Shown here: positions 1-15,100 of the stretch, in pieces
Layout of the letters: every line of letters starts with the position of its first letter
Position numbering within the stretch: the stretch's first letter is position 1
Translations under genes and position numbers: made by a program
The notes under the pieces: generated by a model
Databases searched by the model: none
What the model saw: only the letters and a program-made list of their open reading frames with translations
What the model was told of the DNA's origin: nothing
Assembly (NCBI GenBank): GCA_963082875.1
Contig: OY720097.1
Coordinates: 16,500,501-16,564,500, forward strand
Length of the DNA stretch: 64,000 nt
Reading direction: 5' to 3'
Origin: Corella eumyota
Lineage: Eukaryota; Chordata; Ascidiacea; Phlebobranchia; Corellidae

Positions 1-39
1 TTCTTGATGTAGGAAAGTTGAATGCGCGACTTAAACATA

Positions 40-267
40 GAGTAACATCAGTTACTCTGAACCAGTCTCGAGTTGCCAGTGGCAGTTCGGGATATTATAG
101 ATTATAATTGCCCGATAATTAAGCTGCTGATTGAGGGCTGGCTCAGCAGGAGTTCATATCGTTTATAGCGCCTTACTCAAGGGTGCAACAGCAGGAGATC
201 GGTGGGGGTTGAACCCACAACCTCATGTGTGGTGTAGCAAATGTTCTTACCACTACACCATGCTACC
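40..267 (-). mobile_element. tRNA-derived SINE
   Basis: Read on the minus strand, the element starts at about 267 with a tRNA-like head. It has an A-box-like stretch (GTGTAGTGGTAAG) and a good B box (GGTTCAACCCC, complement of about 205-215). An unrelated tail of about 130 bases follows, running to roughly position 40. The two ends of the head do not pair as an acceptor stem, so it is not a working tRNA gene. A diverged copy of the same head and tail lies at about 50155-50345 in the same orientation, which supports a dispersed SINE family. The left limit is approximate. Confidence 0.7.
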
Positions 268-366
268 TTTCAGCCTTTACACTATGACTACGCTATAATT
301 TTTATTACTGTTTTTTAATCAACAAATCGTAATGCAGTATTTTAGTTTTTTATATATTATGTGTAG

Positions 367-3300
367 GATAATCAAAGTGATGAAGAATCTGAACCTTTTT
401 CTGATGTTGATCCACAAGATTTAATCGATTCACTAAAGGTAAACATTTTTCTTGTTTTTCAGTAATTTTTTTAGGTGGTCTAGTTTTCTGTAATTGAAAA
501 ATTATATTTAAATTACTTTAATTTTGTATTTTTAAATTATTTTAACTTTTCTTTCAGGGAATGGATGACATGGATGCGGATTTATTCGGGAGCAAAAAAG
601 CAAATCCAAAAGCTACATCTAAAAATAGTAATCCAAACCTGGTAAATATTTATTTGAGCAATTTGTGATGAAATTAAATGCTAACATTGCTAAGTATATA
701 TTAATTTTGATCACCTAAATTAAAATCTTGCATTTTTGTTTAGTTTACACAATTTAAATATATTTTGTAAACCATTTTTTTCCATTAATTTCTTTTTAAT
801 ATTTAGAAAGTTTCTGATTCTTCATTGAACAGGAAAAGCACAAATCGACTTGACAAGAAAAAAGTTAGTTTTCATGAAAGCACTGATGTTAAAAATGATG
901 GTAATTTTTTGTGATAAAATTTATAGACTATTATATTATATATATATTTTTTTTAAGCTGTTGTAAAAATCTGCTTTAATTTTTGTGCTTTTATTTCAGA
1001 ATCTGCTTTTATTTTACATAAAGTCTTTAAAAAAACTTTATTTCTGAGTAGAACTTGGCTTTGATATGGATGATCCTCTTGGAGATATTTTATCAGATGG
1101 AGATGATTCGTTTGAAGAGGTTATGACAAAAATGAAACAACCTTCCAACCTCACTGACAAATATTCATCCTCGAAGAATAAAAAGACCTCACTAGTAAAA
1201 CAAACTCCAATAAATGGTATGGTTATTTGTGTTTTTGAGTTTATAGTATCATTATCTATTTTAAAAAGAACTTGTAATTTTGTTAAGGATTAATTTCAAA
1301 ATGCTCTTTTTTATACAGCCTGCCTAAAAGATGTATTTATTTTTAAATTTTTTTTTAATTTTGAAATTGTTTTAAACAAAAAAATATTTTTTAGATGAGA
1401 AGGAAGATAGTTTGTTTGGAGATGATGAAGACGGAGGATTAGGAGCTTTGGGAATTGATGACGACAATCCAACAACAAACAACAGGTAACTAAATTTTTG
1501 AAAAAAATTCTTACTTTTTATGTGTTTGGTTATTTTGTTTGAAATTAAATAATGTTAATTAAATTTTATTTAAAGCACTAAAACTTCGATGGCAAGGTTG
1601 GATGATTTGTTAAAACCTTCAACAAATAAACTTGGAACAAAACGACCAAACAGTGGAGAAAGTAGAAGAGGTTTAAAATTTGACAAGGATGGCAATTTTA
1701 TTAAAGGTAAATTATGAAAAAAAAACTTGCAATGAAAAAAAAACTTTTTACTGTATTAAGTGAAAGTGCTGTTAAATGTCTATTGTATGCTTGAACATTC
1801 TTAAATGGGCCATTTTTTAATTTAAAAAAAATTTTTAGATTCCTTTAACAAGTCTGCTTTAATGAGCGAATCAAATACTTCAAATAACGTTAAAGATGTT
1901 AGCTTTGGAAGTTATATGCCTTCAGTTGGATCTAATAAAACTAATGGAAGATCTCAAGACAACAAGTAATTATAAACTTACACAGTTTTAATCCTCGATT
2001 TTAAGTTTAATATTCAAATTTACAAATCATTTTTTTTTTGTTTTAGAAAATCTGATGACAACAATTTTTTTGATTTCTTAAACAAGGATATAGACACACC
2101 CACTACAAAAACTAAATGTAGGTGTTGATGTTTTATTTTGTTGTTTTGGCATTTAATAAAAAGTTTTTGTTGTTTTGGCATTTAATAAAAAACATAATTT
2201 TGATTTTATTTTAGCTGAGAAACAAACGTCAAATATGAAACCACAAAGTGCACGAAACTCTCGACATACTTCCGGTAAATCTACCACAACTCGACCAAAA
2301 TCAGCTGATTTTCTGGGGTTGGGAGGCGAAGTGGATCTTGACTCTTTACTAGGAGATAGGTTGGTCCAAACAATTTAATATTAACTTATTTTATAAATAT
2401 TAATTTAATATTACTTTTTATTTTATAAATATTAATTTATTTTATAAATATTAACAGTCAACAGGGAAGTGTAATTGGAACACCAGTAACCCCACAACCT
2501 CAAACTGATGCTTTCATGACCTCAACTAAGGTTCATTTGTGTTGTAAAGAAAAAATCAACCTAACATTTTTTTACAAAATATTTATTCTTTTACACCTAA
2601 AAAATTGTTTAACTAATTTTGTTTTTTAACTCAGAATCTTGATGATGATCTCAAACCTCAACTTTCCCCACTTCCCTCTCCAGTCTCAAAGCGACCTCCC
2701 AGATTACGATCTGCTCCCCTTAACTTACCTTCATCAAGAAATACAACCTTACAAGATAGTGACAATTTTGAACAAGATGTGTTAGGGTAAACCTTGTTTA
2801 ATTTTATAGTTTTTTATTTTCTGATTAGCATAGGAATTTTCATTGTTAATATTAATATTAATTGTACAGTAATTTTGTTTTTTAATCTACATTTTAAAAT
2901 TAATTTAAGGGCAAGTGGACCACTCAACCCACCTTCTATCGTTCTCCAACCATCTAAAAACACAGAAGAACCAACTACCAGACAAACTCGCACACCACGG
3001 AGAATGATTCCAGAGGAACAACCATTTCAAGTTTCAACTCCAATAAGGGAACCAACTGTTATGGGCAGAAGTAGGCAAGGTAGAATATAATCTTTATGGA
3101 TTTTCTGTGACAATGTTAAAATTAAATATTTCTCTTAAAAAAACTAATTTGGAGTTTTTGTTAATTTTTTTAGCAACCACACCAGCAATAAATGTTGGTT
3201 ACAACCAAGCACAAACACCATCTTACCAGCAACCACAAACACCATCCAATCAACAATTCAATCCAACATTTCAAACCTTGCAAGCGGAATTGGATCACAC

Positions 3301-6118
3301 CAAAGCTTTGTTGCATGAAACTCAACTCGGATTTCAAAGAGATTTGGAAATTTCTCAAACCACTTATGATGGAAGAGTCAAGGTAGATTTATGAATTTTA
3401 AACTTGTTTTCTCTAAAACTTAAATGCTATTTGTTTTCTTTATTCACAGCAAATGATTTATAAATGAAAAATATTTATTAAAGCTTTTAATATGATTCCT
3501 TTTAGATCCTTCAACAATCAATGGTGGACATTCGATCCCGAAGTGAGCGAGAAATTGAGAGCATCAAGGAGTCGTACAATGCAAGGTTGGATGCAGTAAG
3601 AGAGCAATCCAGAGATGCTGCATTAGAGGCTGCTGGAAGAGATTTGGTGGAACAAGATGAAATTAAAAGGTTGGATTTAAAATCCAAAAATAAAAGCTTT
3701 TATTATACTTCATGTAATAAAACTGTTTTTTTCTAAAAATAAAATAAGAATACTTATGGTGGTGTAATTATAAAGATTGTTAGAAATAAAAAGATTATAT
3801 TTCTTGCAAATATTAGCATAGTTACACATATTTAGAGTTTCTTTTGCAGTTTTTAAATTTATATACTTCTTAATAAAATGTAACCATTTATTTTTTTCTT
3901 TAAAACTTCAGGCTTCGTGAACTTCACCTGTCAGCAATTGAAGACACAAGATTGGATTACGATCAACAAATTAAAAGATTAAAACAACGACATAAAGATG
4001 ATATTGAAGCTCTTAAAACATCTACTACTTATGTTAGGTATATTTAAAAATAATTATAAAAAAATTCAGCCAAGTTAACTTAAAATGGTATGGTTATATT
4101 AAAAATTAAAATTGGATTTTTATATTGAGTGTTTTAGATATTTTATTTAATTGAATAGTTGAAATATTTTATGGTTTTGTTTTTTTAGAAATATGGAAAA
4201 TATGATGGAGAAAGTTGAAAGTTCAACTCAACTGATTCAACAACTTTCATTCAAATATGAGTCAGCATTCAACAACATGACCCAGCAAACTGAGACAACG
4301 ACACAAGCACATAAACAAATGTTATCTGGTCAGTCTACAATTAATTTAATAATTTTGAATATTTAATAAATTTTGTAACGAAAAAAATTAGTTCAGGAAA
4401 TGTAACTTGTAAATATATTAACTTTTTGTAGTTGTTGAAAATCAATTAAGTCAAATTCAAAGAAGTAATGAACTATCTCAATCTTCGTTACAGCAAACCA
4501 TATCAAGGTAGAACTAAAACACTTTCTTATATGTTTGTCTCTATAAAATATTTTATACTTATAATATACAAAAATCACTTTTGTTTTAGATTAGAAGGAA
4601 CGATATCTCAAATGAACCAAAGGTTTGAACAACAACAATATACTATGCAGGTGATATAACTTTGCAACTGTGAACTGTTTTAACTTTGAGAATTAAACCT
4701 TAAATAGTTATTTTTTAATATACCAGGCGGAACAAAACAGACTTCAAAGCTTACAAACCTCGATGGAAAATGAAAAGAAACAAATGATGCATCAGGTGGC
4801 ATCTGAAAGAGATTCGGCAAGAAAAGCTCATGTTAGTAACTTAAGTTTAAAATCTTGATATGTGATATAAGAATGGGAATGGTCTTATACCTTAATGCAT
4901 TTTTATATGCTTTTGTATTTTGATCATAGAATGAAGCAATGGACTTACAACAAACTCTTCAGCGGGAAGCTCGTGAAGACCGGCAGCGGTTTCAACGAAA
5001 AGAGGAGGAGCAACGAGTTTCACAGCGTGCACTGGAGGATGCTAGAAGTGCTGAAGAGGAGAGAGCGGCTCAGAGGGAAAGGGAGCGACTCAATGTTACT
5101 GAATCTTTGAGTTGGGATCGATCTTCACTTGCCGAGAGATCAGAAAAAATGGCGAGTTCTGAAGCAAGGTTGAATGTTCTTCAGGACGAGTTTAATCGTA
5201 AGAATTCGGTTTTGATTAAAAATGAACGAGATTATGAGGATAGATTAAACATTCTAAACAGAAGGGAAAAAGAAGTTAAAGAAACAGAGGAGGTTTGGGA
5301 TGTTATTTTTTTGTTTTAAAAAGTTTACAATATACAGAAATTATTAAAGTTTTCATTTACTAGCATAGAAGGTATGCTTACTTATTATATATCTTATTTT
5401 AATTTTTCTTTTTCTTATTTTCAAAATTTGGGAAAATATTTGAACAGAGAAATGCAAAAGCTATCAGTGATGCTGGTCATGCCATGGATGAAGTGAATCA
5501 TGTCAAACAACAACACAAGTCACGCATGAGTGAACTTCATGCACAAACTGAGGAACTTGCTCGACAGCGACAACTACTAGCTGAGGTACAATTTTAAATT
5601 TTATGTTTTTTTGTAATTTCTTAAACATTAAATTATTTTTTTTACTTATTAAACATACAGGAAAGAAAATTATTAGTTGAAGACCGATTAGAATCTACCA
5701 AGCAAGCATTTCTCCCATCATCAGGGGCATCACCTGGCCCCTACAATGCCCCCACCCAACCTAATTTTCGCCCCCAATATGACATGACCCCGACCAAGTT
5801 ATTGGTGTCAGATTTAAGGGGCTCAACATCACAAAAGAAAACTGATGCTGGGACAGTTCTATGGCAACATTCAGCACAAAAAGTAAAATTTTAGTTTGTT
5901 TAAAATTTCTAATTATATTTAAACTTTAATAAGAATAATATAATTTTATCAGTTTTTGGGTGAATTTATTTAATTTAATTGGTTTTTAGATTGTCTTCGA
6001 TGTTTTATATAATTTTATTTTTTTGTTTTAGGACCACGATTTCTTGGAAGACGAACAACATTTCTTGGAAGCCCTGAAACACACCCCCTATCACGTGACC
6101 CATAGTTCTACGTCATAA
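367..6118 (+). CDS. FBF1: Fas-binding factor 1 homologue (3' 23 exons)
   Basis: FBF1 is a coiled-coil protein of centriole distal appendages, needed for cilium assembly. The window holds 23 coding exons in one frame, about 1021 codons: 367-438, 558-641, 807-900, 1052-1216, 1395-1485, 1576-1706, 1839-1965, 2047-2117, 2215-2359, 2458-2530, 2635-2786, 2910-3079, 3174-3382, 3506-3669, 3912-4037, 4189-4328, 4432-4507, 4590-4650, 4727-4831, 4930-5292, 5448-5585, 5661-5882, 6032-6118. The acidic start (DADLFGSKK, then GFDMDDPLGDIL) matches the vertebrate N-terminal region. The middle is Pro/Gln-rich, and from about 3250 on it is long coiled coil. The last exon ends with DHDFLEDEQHFLEALK, close to the vertebrate FBF1 C-terminus. 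The initiator exon was not identified and probably lies left of the window. A possible AATAAA lies at 6357. Confidence 0.92.
2136..2192. repeat. 28-bp tandem duplication in an FBF1 intron
   Basis: A segment of about 28 bases containing TTGTTTTGGCATTTAATAAA occurs twice head to tail between the FBF1 exons ending at 2117 and starting at 2215. It lies wholly in the intron and does not alter the coding frame. It looks like a recent local duplication. Confidence 0.7.
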
Positions 6119-9100
6119 TTCAACGTCTTTGTAGTTTGGGTTTTTGTATCAATTTATTTTTATAGATTTTTATAAAATTGTGTAGTATTATATTTTCATA
6201 TATTTTTGTAGTAACTGTGGTAGCTCCATTTATTTAACTGTGCCAAACTATTATTATTATTATTATTAAAAGACATATATTTTTATTGGAAATTTTTGTG
6301 GCATCTTAAAACGATAGTTATGGTAGAAGGTAAGTATTATTTACCAGTTTTTATAAAATAAACATGGTAAATATGGCAACTGTTTTTAATGATAAACATG
6401 CCATATACAATTCAAATTATCATTTGGCGGTAAGTATTTTACTACATTACTTCTTATTTATCAACGGTAAGTGAGTAAGCGTTAAGATATATTGTACTGT
6501 CTATGGGTTATATAAAGGAATTATCTTTTTTTCTGTCCCACTCATTTTAACGTTAAAAATTAATTTGAAAAAACTTTCTTCGACCCCTGGTATTGATTGA
6601 TGATCGACCTATTCGTGAAAAGCTACATTGTGACGAAACACATTTACCCATTGTGACGTAATGAAGGTCTGACAGATCAGTTGGAAGTGTAGCGATGAAA
6701 GAATTGGGTCCGAATATAACAATGCAAAATTCGTTTCGCCGGGGATCGAAACGTTTTCACCCTTTCCCCATTTTCCTTTATCATCCGTACCTGTTTAGGC
6801 TATTTTGCTAACCCTGTGTTGCTTTAAGGGTTAACAAAAATAAATGAGGACTTTCACACAATACAGTGTTTGGAATCGGGGTTATTGGTATTAATAGAAT
6901 CTTTTTTAGTTTTGGTAACGCTATGGTGCCGACTTGGCTGCTATCTAATAAATGAGTTTTCTCTTTTTTTTTTCTTTTATTGGTTAAAAATTTCCATCCG
7001 GTTGGTTATAACTAACACGAAACTGGTCTTAACAAGTCCATAAGTTAACAAAAAATGTCAAATTAGCAGGAATCTGATTGACAAGTTAAACTTTTCGTGT
7101 CATTTTAAATTAACTAGCAAATATATTTTTATGTTTACAACAAATCCTATTTAAATGCCTTAGAAGTTAAAGTTTATATATCCTGAATAGTCTTTATTTT
7201 AATATTTTTTTAGTTGGGACCATTTTAAACCGTTAATTAAAATTTACAAAAACCCCTTTTTTAAAACAAACAGTAGTAGCCGAAGGGAACTAATTTATTT
7301 TTTAAATCATTATCCCCTACTTCCTACACCCCCACCCTATTATATTGTGTTGCGCTCGTGCGTTAAGGTGACGTGGTTCGTTTCAACTGTATCGAAAATG
7401 TCGCAAGTCGGTACTCGGGTCACACACGCTTCTAATTGACCGTCGTCACGACCCGTACGATTTGTGAAAGTTTTCCACTTACATTATATCCTTCAAAATT
7501 TGCTCGGACGCTTTGTTGTCAAATACCGTCGGAAACCGAGGCTTTGGGTTTTTGTTTAAGGTAACACGTGGGTTTTATTTGTTTGGCGATGGATGGTGTT
7601 AAGCCGTTGTGACGTTTTGGAGGGCGTAAAATCTTAACCCCGATTCTCAAATATTTTGTCTTTCTGCACCTAGTATATTGGTGATTACTGATTTAATATT
7701 TACATAACTATTTTTTGTTTCCGACCGATCTCTAAAGGCATTCTACTAAAATAACCGTTTTACAATTTCATTTCCAGCGAATTATTTGAACTAAAACAAT
7801 TTGGTCTAAATTAGGATCATTTTTAATTTTAAACCGCCGCTTGATGGTGCCAAGGAGTTGAATTTATTTTTGTTTTTAAAATAAAAAGTTTATAGTACAA
7901 ATAGGTTTTTGTATACCTTACATGTTTACCGTACACACAAACACTCGCCAAACCTAATTTAATCGTCTTTACATCACAATCACATATATTGTGACCGAAT
8001 AGAAACAAAGCTGCTGGGCGGGGCTAAATTCTCGGTGAATTGAAATGGGTTTTGGGGGGAGGGCCTTAAGGATTTGATTTCTTTTCTGGCTTTCGTTTTC
8101 CGCTGAAAATCGATAGCCGGTAAAACCTGTGAAAGGTCGCTTAATTTTCGAATTAAACTAATCTCAGGCTTTATTCTGTACTTAAAATCTAATTTACCCA
8201 TATAGCTACATGCTTATTTTTATAAATAATAGTAAATTGTTAGTAAAACCATTTGTAAACTTTTGTGTTGGTGCAAATTTATGAATATTATATAAATTTG
8301 GTAGTTGGTCGTTTTGTAGATTTCAAATTTTTTATTGTAAATAAATTTTTAAATAAAATTACGAGTTGTGTTTTTTGTAAAATTGTCCTAATTTGCACAT
8401 GTGTTAAATTATGAGTAAAACCGAGCAGAAAAGTTTGCTAGTTTGCCTTTAGGCTGGATCTTGCTTTTCGCTTACAGATCCTATTAGCTCGAAATATCAA
8501 ATTTCTTAAATGAAATTCAACCCTAAATCTCGTATCAGCTAATACTCGGCCATGTGAAATATTTGCCAATTTTTTAATAACGTCATCGATCTATAAGGAC
8601 CCGTTGTTGTTCGGTGTTTAGAAGATATTAATTCGAAGTTTTATATTTTGTCTGTTAAGTATCATTTTAATATCGTAGCAACAATCAATTTTATAGCTCA
8701 ACGAAATGTATTTTGTTGTGCTTTTACGAATTCTTTGGAAGCCGCAGCGTCATAAAGAATCTATAAACTTTAATTATGACGTCACATTCAAGAAGGCGTT
8801 CTGTCTTTATTTCCAATACTCATTTAATAATATGCACTCCTCTCAAGCAATTACGACTTGGGTTTATATCTCGATTGTCGAGCCTAATAATCGTATACAA
8901 AAGTCTTATCTCATTTTTTTCCGTGCCTGTCCGCTTTAATGGCGGCCTTGAACAAAGAAAATTGTACCAGTGGCATTACACTAATTGACAAACGATGTTT
9001 TTTGATTCAAACCCTAGCCTTTACAGCGACATCAAAAGCCAAAATGGCGCGCGTTTGTGTACTGCGAAGTATAAATCGTTTCTGGTTTTCATTTTTAAGT

Positions 9101-12100
9101 ATCAGCAAACGGGCAATTATGACACCTGTTTTTATATTATTTTACCCTGTTATGTAAACGGCATAAACAAATAAATTAAATCTGTTTTGTCCATAAACAT
9201 TGGTCAAAAGATTTGGGTTTATACAAAAACATTTTTGTCAGTTCACAAAAGATGAATTGTGTCTAAAAGCAGATGTTGTTAAATGGAGCTATTTTGTGGT
9301 CACACTAACGCTATGCTTCAAGACGATTTTATTCTTAGAATATTATATCAGAAGCTTATGAATGAGTAATGTAGTTGGCAAATCATGTTATGGCTGTCAA
9401 GTTTGCATGTGTGTACATGCCAAGGTACAGTTTGGGATACAATCCCTACGGGCATTTAGGCAAAGGGTAATTGAAACCAGCGTTTGATCAGACTAAAATG
9501 ACCAGTCCTTCTGTCTACTTGGTCACTGATTTTTAGTGGATAAGCGAATATTGCTTGCTGTAATTTCCCGATGTTATCTTCTCGCCTTGCTTCTAACTGA
9601 AAATGTCGTCACCCGGTTAGGCTAGGCGACATGCGCGCAGTTCTCGGGAAATTTGCTTATAATTTAAAAGCGGGCCTACGCTTTGCAGCATGTACAGGTT
9701 AAAAGGTTGACGTTTTTATTCGCGTGTGTCTGAAGGCCAATTATTCTTGGCATCAACTCACGTTTGAAAATCAAGAACAAATTATATCTCAATCAAATCG
9801 TTTATGGATATTATGATAAATGAGTTCAGTAATTTACCTAAAATTTATATTTAGTTAGAAGTAAAATCTATCAAATACTTCATTCAACTTTTTTATATAT
9901 ATATATTTATATGTAAATTTATTTTCATTAAACATCCATTTTTATTGCCACTTAAACCGCCGTTATGCTTTCAGTATGGCTCCAAATGACACCGAAATAC
10001 CTCCTACTACACTGTACTAAAATTGTTTAGTTTATAAACAGGATGAAGTTGTAGTTTTATCTATGCATGCTTTTTCAGCAAACATCTGTACTCCTACCTT
10101 GTAGCACAGTCACAACATAATCCTACGACAACAATAACACTACTAGCTACTTTCTAGACCGGCTAAACAGTCACTTATGTTTTGATTTCGCTAGTCGCGT
10201 GGCAATGTTGTTACAGCAGTAACCTAAGAAGTGTATTATCGCATCTAATTATGACGTCTTAACAGGTTGATCGGAAACTGCTTGTGATTGTAAATAAGGC
10301 CGGATTCTTATCCAAATAAACGCCGCCTTTCGGCTGTTTTTTTAGTAAATTTGAGCCTGTGTGATGCTTCTAGTTTAACATAGCTTAGTTTGCTTGTAAA
10401 AACACGTATTTAGTTGTTGTGATACTCATGTATTTTGATCCGTTAATCTTATCTTGTGGCTGCCTAATACCCGCTAATGACATGGACACATCATTTTCCT
10501 AGACAAACTTTATTTCATTAAGAAGAAATTACATAATCACATACCTCTTAAAATATTATTAATTTGTTCTAAATTGTTGCTAGTCTTGTTTTTTTCTGTG
10601 AAATTTTATTTTAGAATAATACAGTAACTGTTTAAAAAGTTTTAGTGACTTAATTTTGTTCTTAATTATATTTTTTTAATGTGATCCTAAAAATTCATCT
10701 TTAACCTATATTGTAACCTGTAAATTTTAATACCACTTCGAATTTGCACAATTTTCGCCTTTCCACATATTTTCATAATTGATCAATTTCTAACGAGCTT
10801 TAAGTCGACAACGATTCGCAATTCGAAGATTTTCTGTCAAGGATTTTTTTCGAAATTCGACCAAAAAACAACAAACAAATCATTTGATGGCTACAAATTG
10901 TTACCGTCGTATCATTTGCTTTTTCGGTAGAGCAACCATTTTAAAGTAAACATCATAGAATTGGGGCAGGTAAGACTAGCCCGTAATTCGGTACGGGTCA
11001 TGCCAATAATAATTGTTGGCAATTTTTACGTGGGAACTTCACAATTTTCGGTATTAAGCTTCCTGGAGGCTTAGCCAGTGTTCGAAATTTGTTGTAGCGC
11101 CACTCTAATTGAACTTGCACTACAAACCGGATCGTTTTTTAATGTAAACCCAGCCAGCTAAACCCCTAGTTAGCGATCTAAATTTAAACCGTTTGACGCG
11201 GATGTGTTTAACGGTGCGAGCCTTGTTAAAATTCCACACGACATTTACTCGACGACAACAACAATTAAGTCGTTTTAATTTCACGGAAATTTATTCGACA
11301 ACATTGCCAACCAACGTGGGCAGAAATCTTCTGTCTATTTTTGGAAAGAAATTGCAGTTAAGATCCCAGTTTGCACATACTTGCAGTGTTCTGTTTACTA
11401 CCAACGACAGAGGAAGTTAATGTTTATTTGTTTGAAGATTTTAACGAAAAATCCTACGACTTCTGTTCCAGAAAGAACAAGAAAAAACGAGTAATTTTTC
11501 TTCCGGAATTTGGCGCATACGTCATTGCCTTATTTACTTTGGGATTATTTTGGGTTTCGAAAAATCAAAATATTATGATATTGCCCAGTCTTGATTTTTA
11601 CTACGTTGTTTTTGTTTTGATGTGTCTAAATTTGGATCACAATTTCTGAGTGTTAAAAAGGTTTATCTATTTACTATTATTTATTGTAGATATCACGCGT
11701 CTTCTAAAAAAAAATTTAATTTAAATGTTTAAGAAGAGATTGCTTCAAAATTTATGTAACTATCGACAACAACAAACTTTAAACGGATATTACAAAACGT
11801 AGCTTTCTTTCTAAGTTGTTACAATGTGTCAATTTTTTTAACATAAGTGGTCGAATTTACTGATAATATTTTGGAATGTGATTTTGCAATCATTGGGCAA
11901 AACAGATCATTACAATAATCTGTAAGGCTTGCCGTTATAACCTGTGCATATGAGGGAGAAATATGCTTATAGTAATAAAGCCGAACATTCGATAACAATC
12001 TTCAGATACAGCAGCTTGTATCGTACTAGCATCAAAGTGAATTTGTTCGTGATATTTTCAACCTTATTTTACTCCACTTGCCCTAACCTCAAGATTAACC

Positions 12101-15100
12101 AGCGATGTGAAATACGTGAAACGATTTAAAGAAGAACTTAGCGTATGTAGTTTTTCATTACCAAAGTAGAAAAATTCCTATTTGTCCATTTACATCTAGT
12201 TATAAATATTTAACACGTTTTTCCTCGAAATTTCCCTTGCTTGATTTTGTATATCTGAAGCCGGCGTCTGCATAGTGCATTTTGTTCACATATAATTTGT
12301 TTGAAACCACAAAAGAGTTTCGAAATTTCATATCAAATTGTCCTCATCAATTTTGAGTTATGAACATTTTGACTTTTACTCGCTGGGCCTCGAAGTGATA
12401 AAACTTCAATTTGTAATTTCGTTTACGGCACTGGAAACAGGTTCGCTGTTTGATCAAAGGCTACCTCGACCCGGATTTGATTTTATCAAAACGATAAAGA
12501 AAATGTCTCACCCGTAAACAATTATCGAAGCCCAAAGCCTAGGTTCTGACATCGTGCAAAGAGCTTTAGCGAGAAGTTACGCGGTCGAGGTTATCGCTCA
12601 TCTCCCTACCAAGCGAATTCGACTTTGAAAATTTGAATAAGAATCTAATTGGGGACTTACTAATACATCATGCAAGATATGACATGATATCTGAAATAGG
12701 TTTTTATTCGAAAAACCAAACTAATTTTGTTTGATTTATTACATATTCTATAAAAATACTCAAATTGTTGGTAACTGAAGCATGCTACTTTGCAATTATT
12801 GCAAACATTTTTTTTTAATTTTAAATGTATCCTTTTTTCTATTTTAAATAAATTTATTTTTTGAAATGTTAATGCGGTTGCAAATTTTTACTCGTGTTTA
12901 AAAACTAAATTATGGCAAACGCATCAATTAAACTTGTGGTCAAAATATTAGTTTATTTGATCGCATTTTTCGCTTCATTACTAACTTATTCTCACGAGTA
13001 TATCATCCTCATTTACTATGAGTCGACTCTGCAGGTGACATATCGATATAAATAAACAAATAGAGTCTCGGTTTGAAAATGAACTCAATCAATCTAACCC
13101 GTGCTAGGTCAAGTTTTAATCGCCGTCGCTTTGGGCAGGTGGAAGTCGATATCTTAAATATTAATTTCTATTTCAAATTTTCGCAACTTTTTATTAGGCC
13201 AAACTTTAGAGATTTTTAAACCAACTTTAGATAAATATGAGATATTAAAAAGTGTTGAAAATCAAAATTTGACCTTTAAATTGCTGATGCTTTTGGACTT
13301 AAAATGCTTTTTAAAACAGTATATATATTGTTTTGTCACCCGAAAACTTGTGCAGAGATTTAGCGTAAGCACCTGGTATTTTGCTTTAACCGAGGTGATG
13401 TCACGTGCGGACAAGATTAAACTGAGATGCTAATAACTGTTCATTTTGTTTCGCGATCAAATAATAACCGCGTGATGCCATGGCGCGATAAAACACCTAA
13501 AAATCTTTTTGCACTTTAATGGCGATTTTCTCCTTTACCTTATATGCGTTTTTGTATATGCTCTTGTCAAACTGAAACCTCTGGCATGGTGAGGCATACC
13601 TGACGCGATTAGTGGCCTTTATTTGTATACAAGTGCCTGTAATTTTAACACAGCAATGCCTATACCTTGGTTTTACTCGCGATTGTGCCATCTTTTTTGG
13701 ATGTTTTGACAAAGAACTTGTATTTCCGTTTATGTCAAAAGGTTACTTGTGCCGTCGTTATTTTGCGATTATGCAATTCGCTTGCAAACTTTTGTAGGTT
13801 ATAAATAGTTTTTTATGCAATCTATGGAATCCAAATGTCTTCTTGGAACCATATTATAAACGCCTTACCGACTTCTTTTTTACCAAAACTCAATTTTAGT
13901 TTATTTTTCGCCGGTTTAAAAAGATATATATATCTCAGAAGGTTTTTGTGTTATTTCTAAGCAAATCCTTCCGTTTTCGGGTAAACTTTTAAGCAACTAA
14001 AGGATCAGATTTAACCACAATGCACAATTTGTTTCGGATATCCTTTTTTATTGTTCACCAGGTTTGTTTTTCATTGCACCTGCCTCCAAGTACTTGACCT
14101 TGTATTTGGTTTCGATCAGTGACGTCATCTTTTTTTCAAGTCTTTCCAAATGCAACTAACGTTTGTTTTAAAAGCTTAAATCCCCATGTAGGCGGGTATC
14201 AAATTTTAAGTGAGGCCAAAAGGGTTAATAAATCGTATTTTTTCTACATGTAGTCATTTATAATATATCAAAAACTAGGACAAAGAAACTAACCTAAAGT
14301 AGGCACAAAAAATTGTAAAGTTTTGGAACGACAGTTTTTGAATCTTCGTCTAATGGAATACGGTTTAGAATTTAAACAGAGTCCGTAAATTTCTATAGAG
14401 CTGTAATTTATTTTCTTCTGTTGATCCATGCTTGAAATGCTGCCAATATGGCATTGTGTTCTATTCTCCGTTGGCTTTGGAAAAGTTACAAAAACGTTAC
14501 TTCGTTCTATTATACGGCGACAATATATTAAATAAACATAAATATAAATATTCTCTCGCCATTTCACGGCGTTTTTAACATTGGAACTGAAGCGTGTATC
14601 GGGAAAAGTTAATCAAATCAACGCCTGCTTTGTTGAGTTTGTATTTTAACAGTTTTCCAAACTATATACTAAAGTTTGTTTGGCTCAATATTTTTCAACA
14701 TCAACAGAAATTTAAAATATTTTCTATGTGGTATTTTGTGTGAAATTGGTTTATATTTTCCAAACCCATTTGGCTGAAAATATTTTTTACTACTTCATGG
14801 AAAAAAGCCTGTTTGTTAAAGTCTAATTTAAATTGGTCACTCAAATAGAGAAAAATACCACAAAGTTTTTAATTTGAATATTTTTAATAATTTCTTAGCA
14901 CATTTGGTTGAAAATGGATGAAAACACATACGATAATTTATTACAGCATACACGACACTTGATCAATATTTGGTACGCCACCGTTACTTTATAGGTTATC
15001 TATATAGTGCGATTTTCCTTTCATAAAATAAGAAACACAGTGAATTTAAGAAAAAAAAAACAATGCGAATAGTATAACAGCCGACTAACATATACACACA

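Noticed and set aside
195-267. A minus-strand tRNA gene at the left edge
   Set aside because: A and B boxes are present, but the two ends do not form an acceptor stem and a second, decayed copy with the same tail exists at 50155-50345. It is the head of a SINE.
6319-6435. Two short ATG frames each followed by GTAAGT, as if first exons of a new gene
   Set aside because: No following exon was found on the plus strand for 10 kb. The donors are probably chance in the FBF1 3' flank.
8706-9157. Overlapping open frames in the FoxC downstream gap
   Set aside because: They overlap in different frames, have no splice partners, and the residues resemble no family. They are chance frames in non-coding DNA.
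11193-11649. Two open frames of 75 and 92 codons
   Set aside because: They overlap each other out of frame, lack domain similarity, and have no promoter, splice or poly(A) context.
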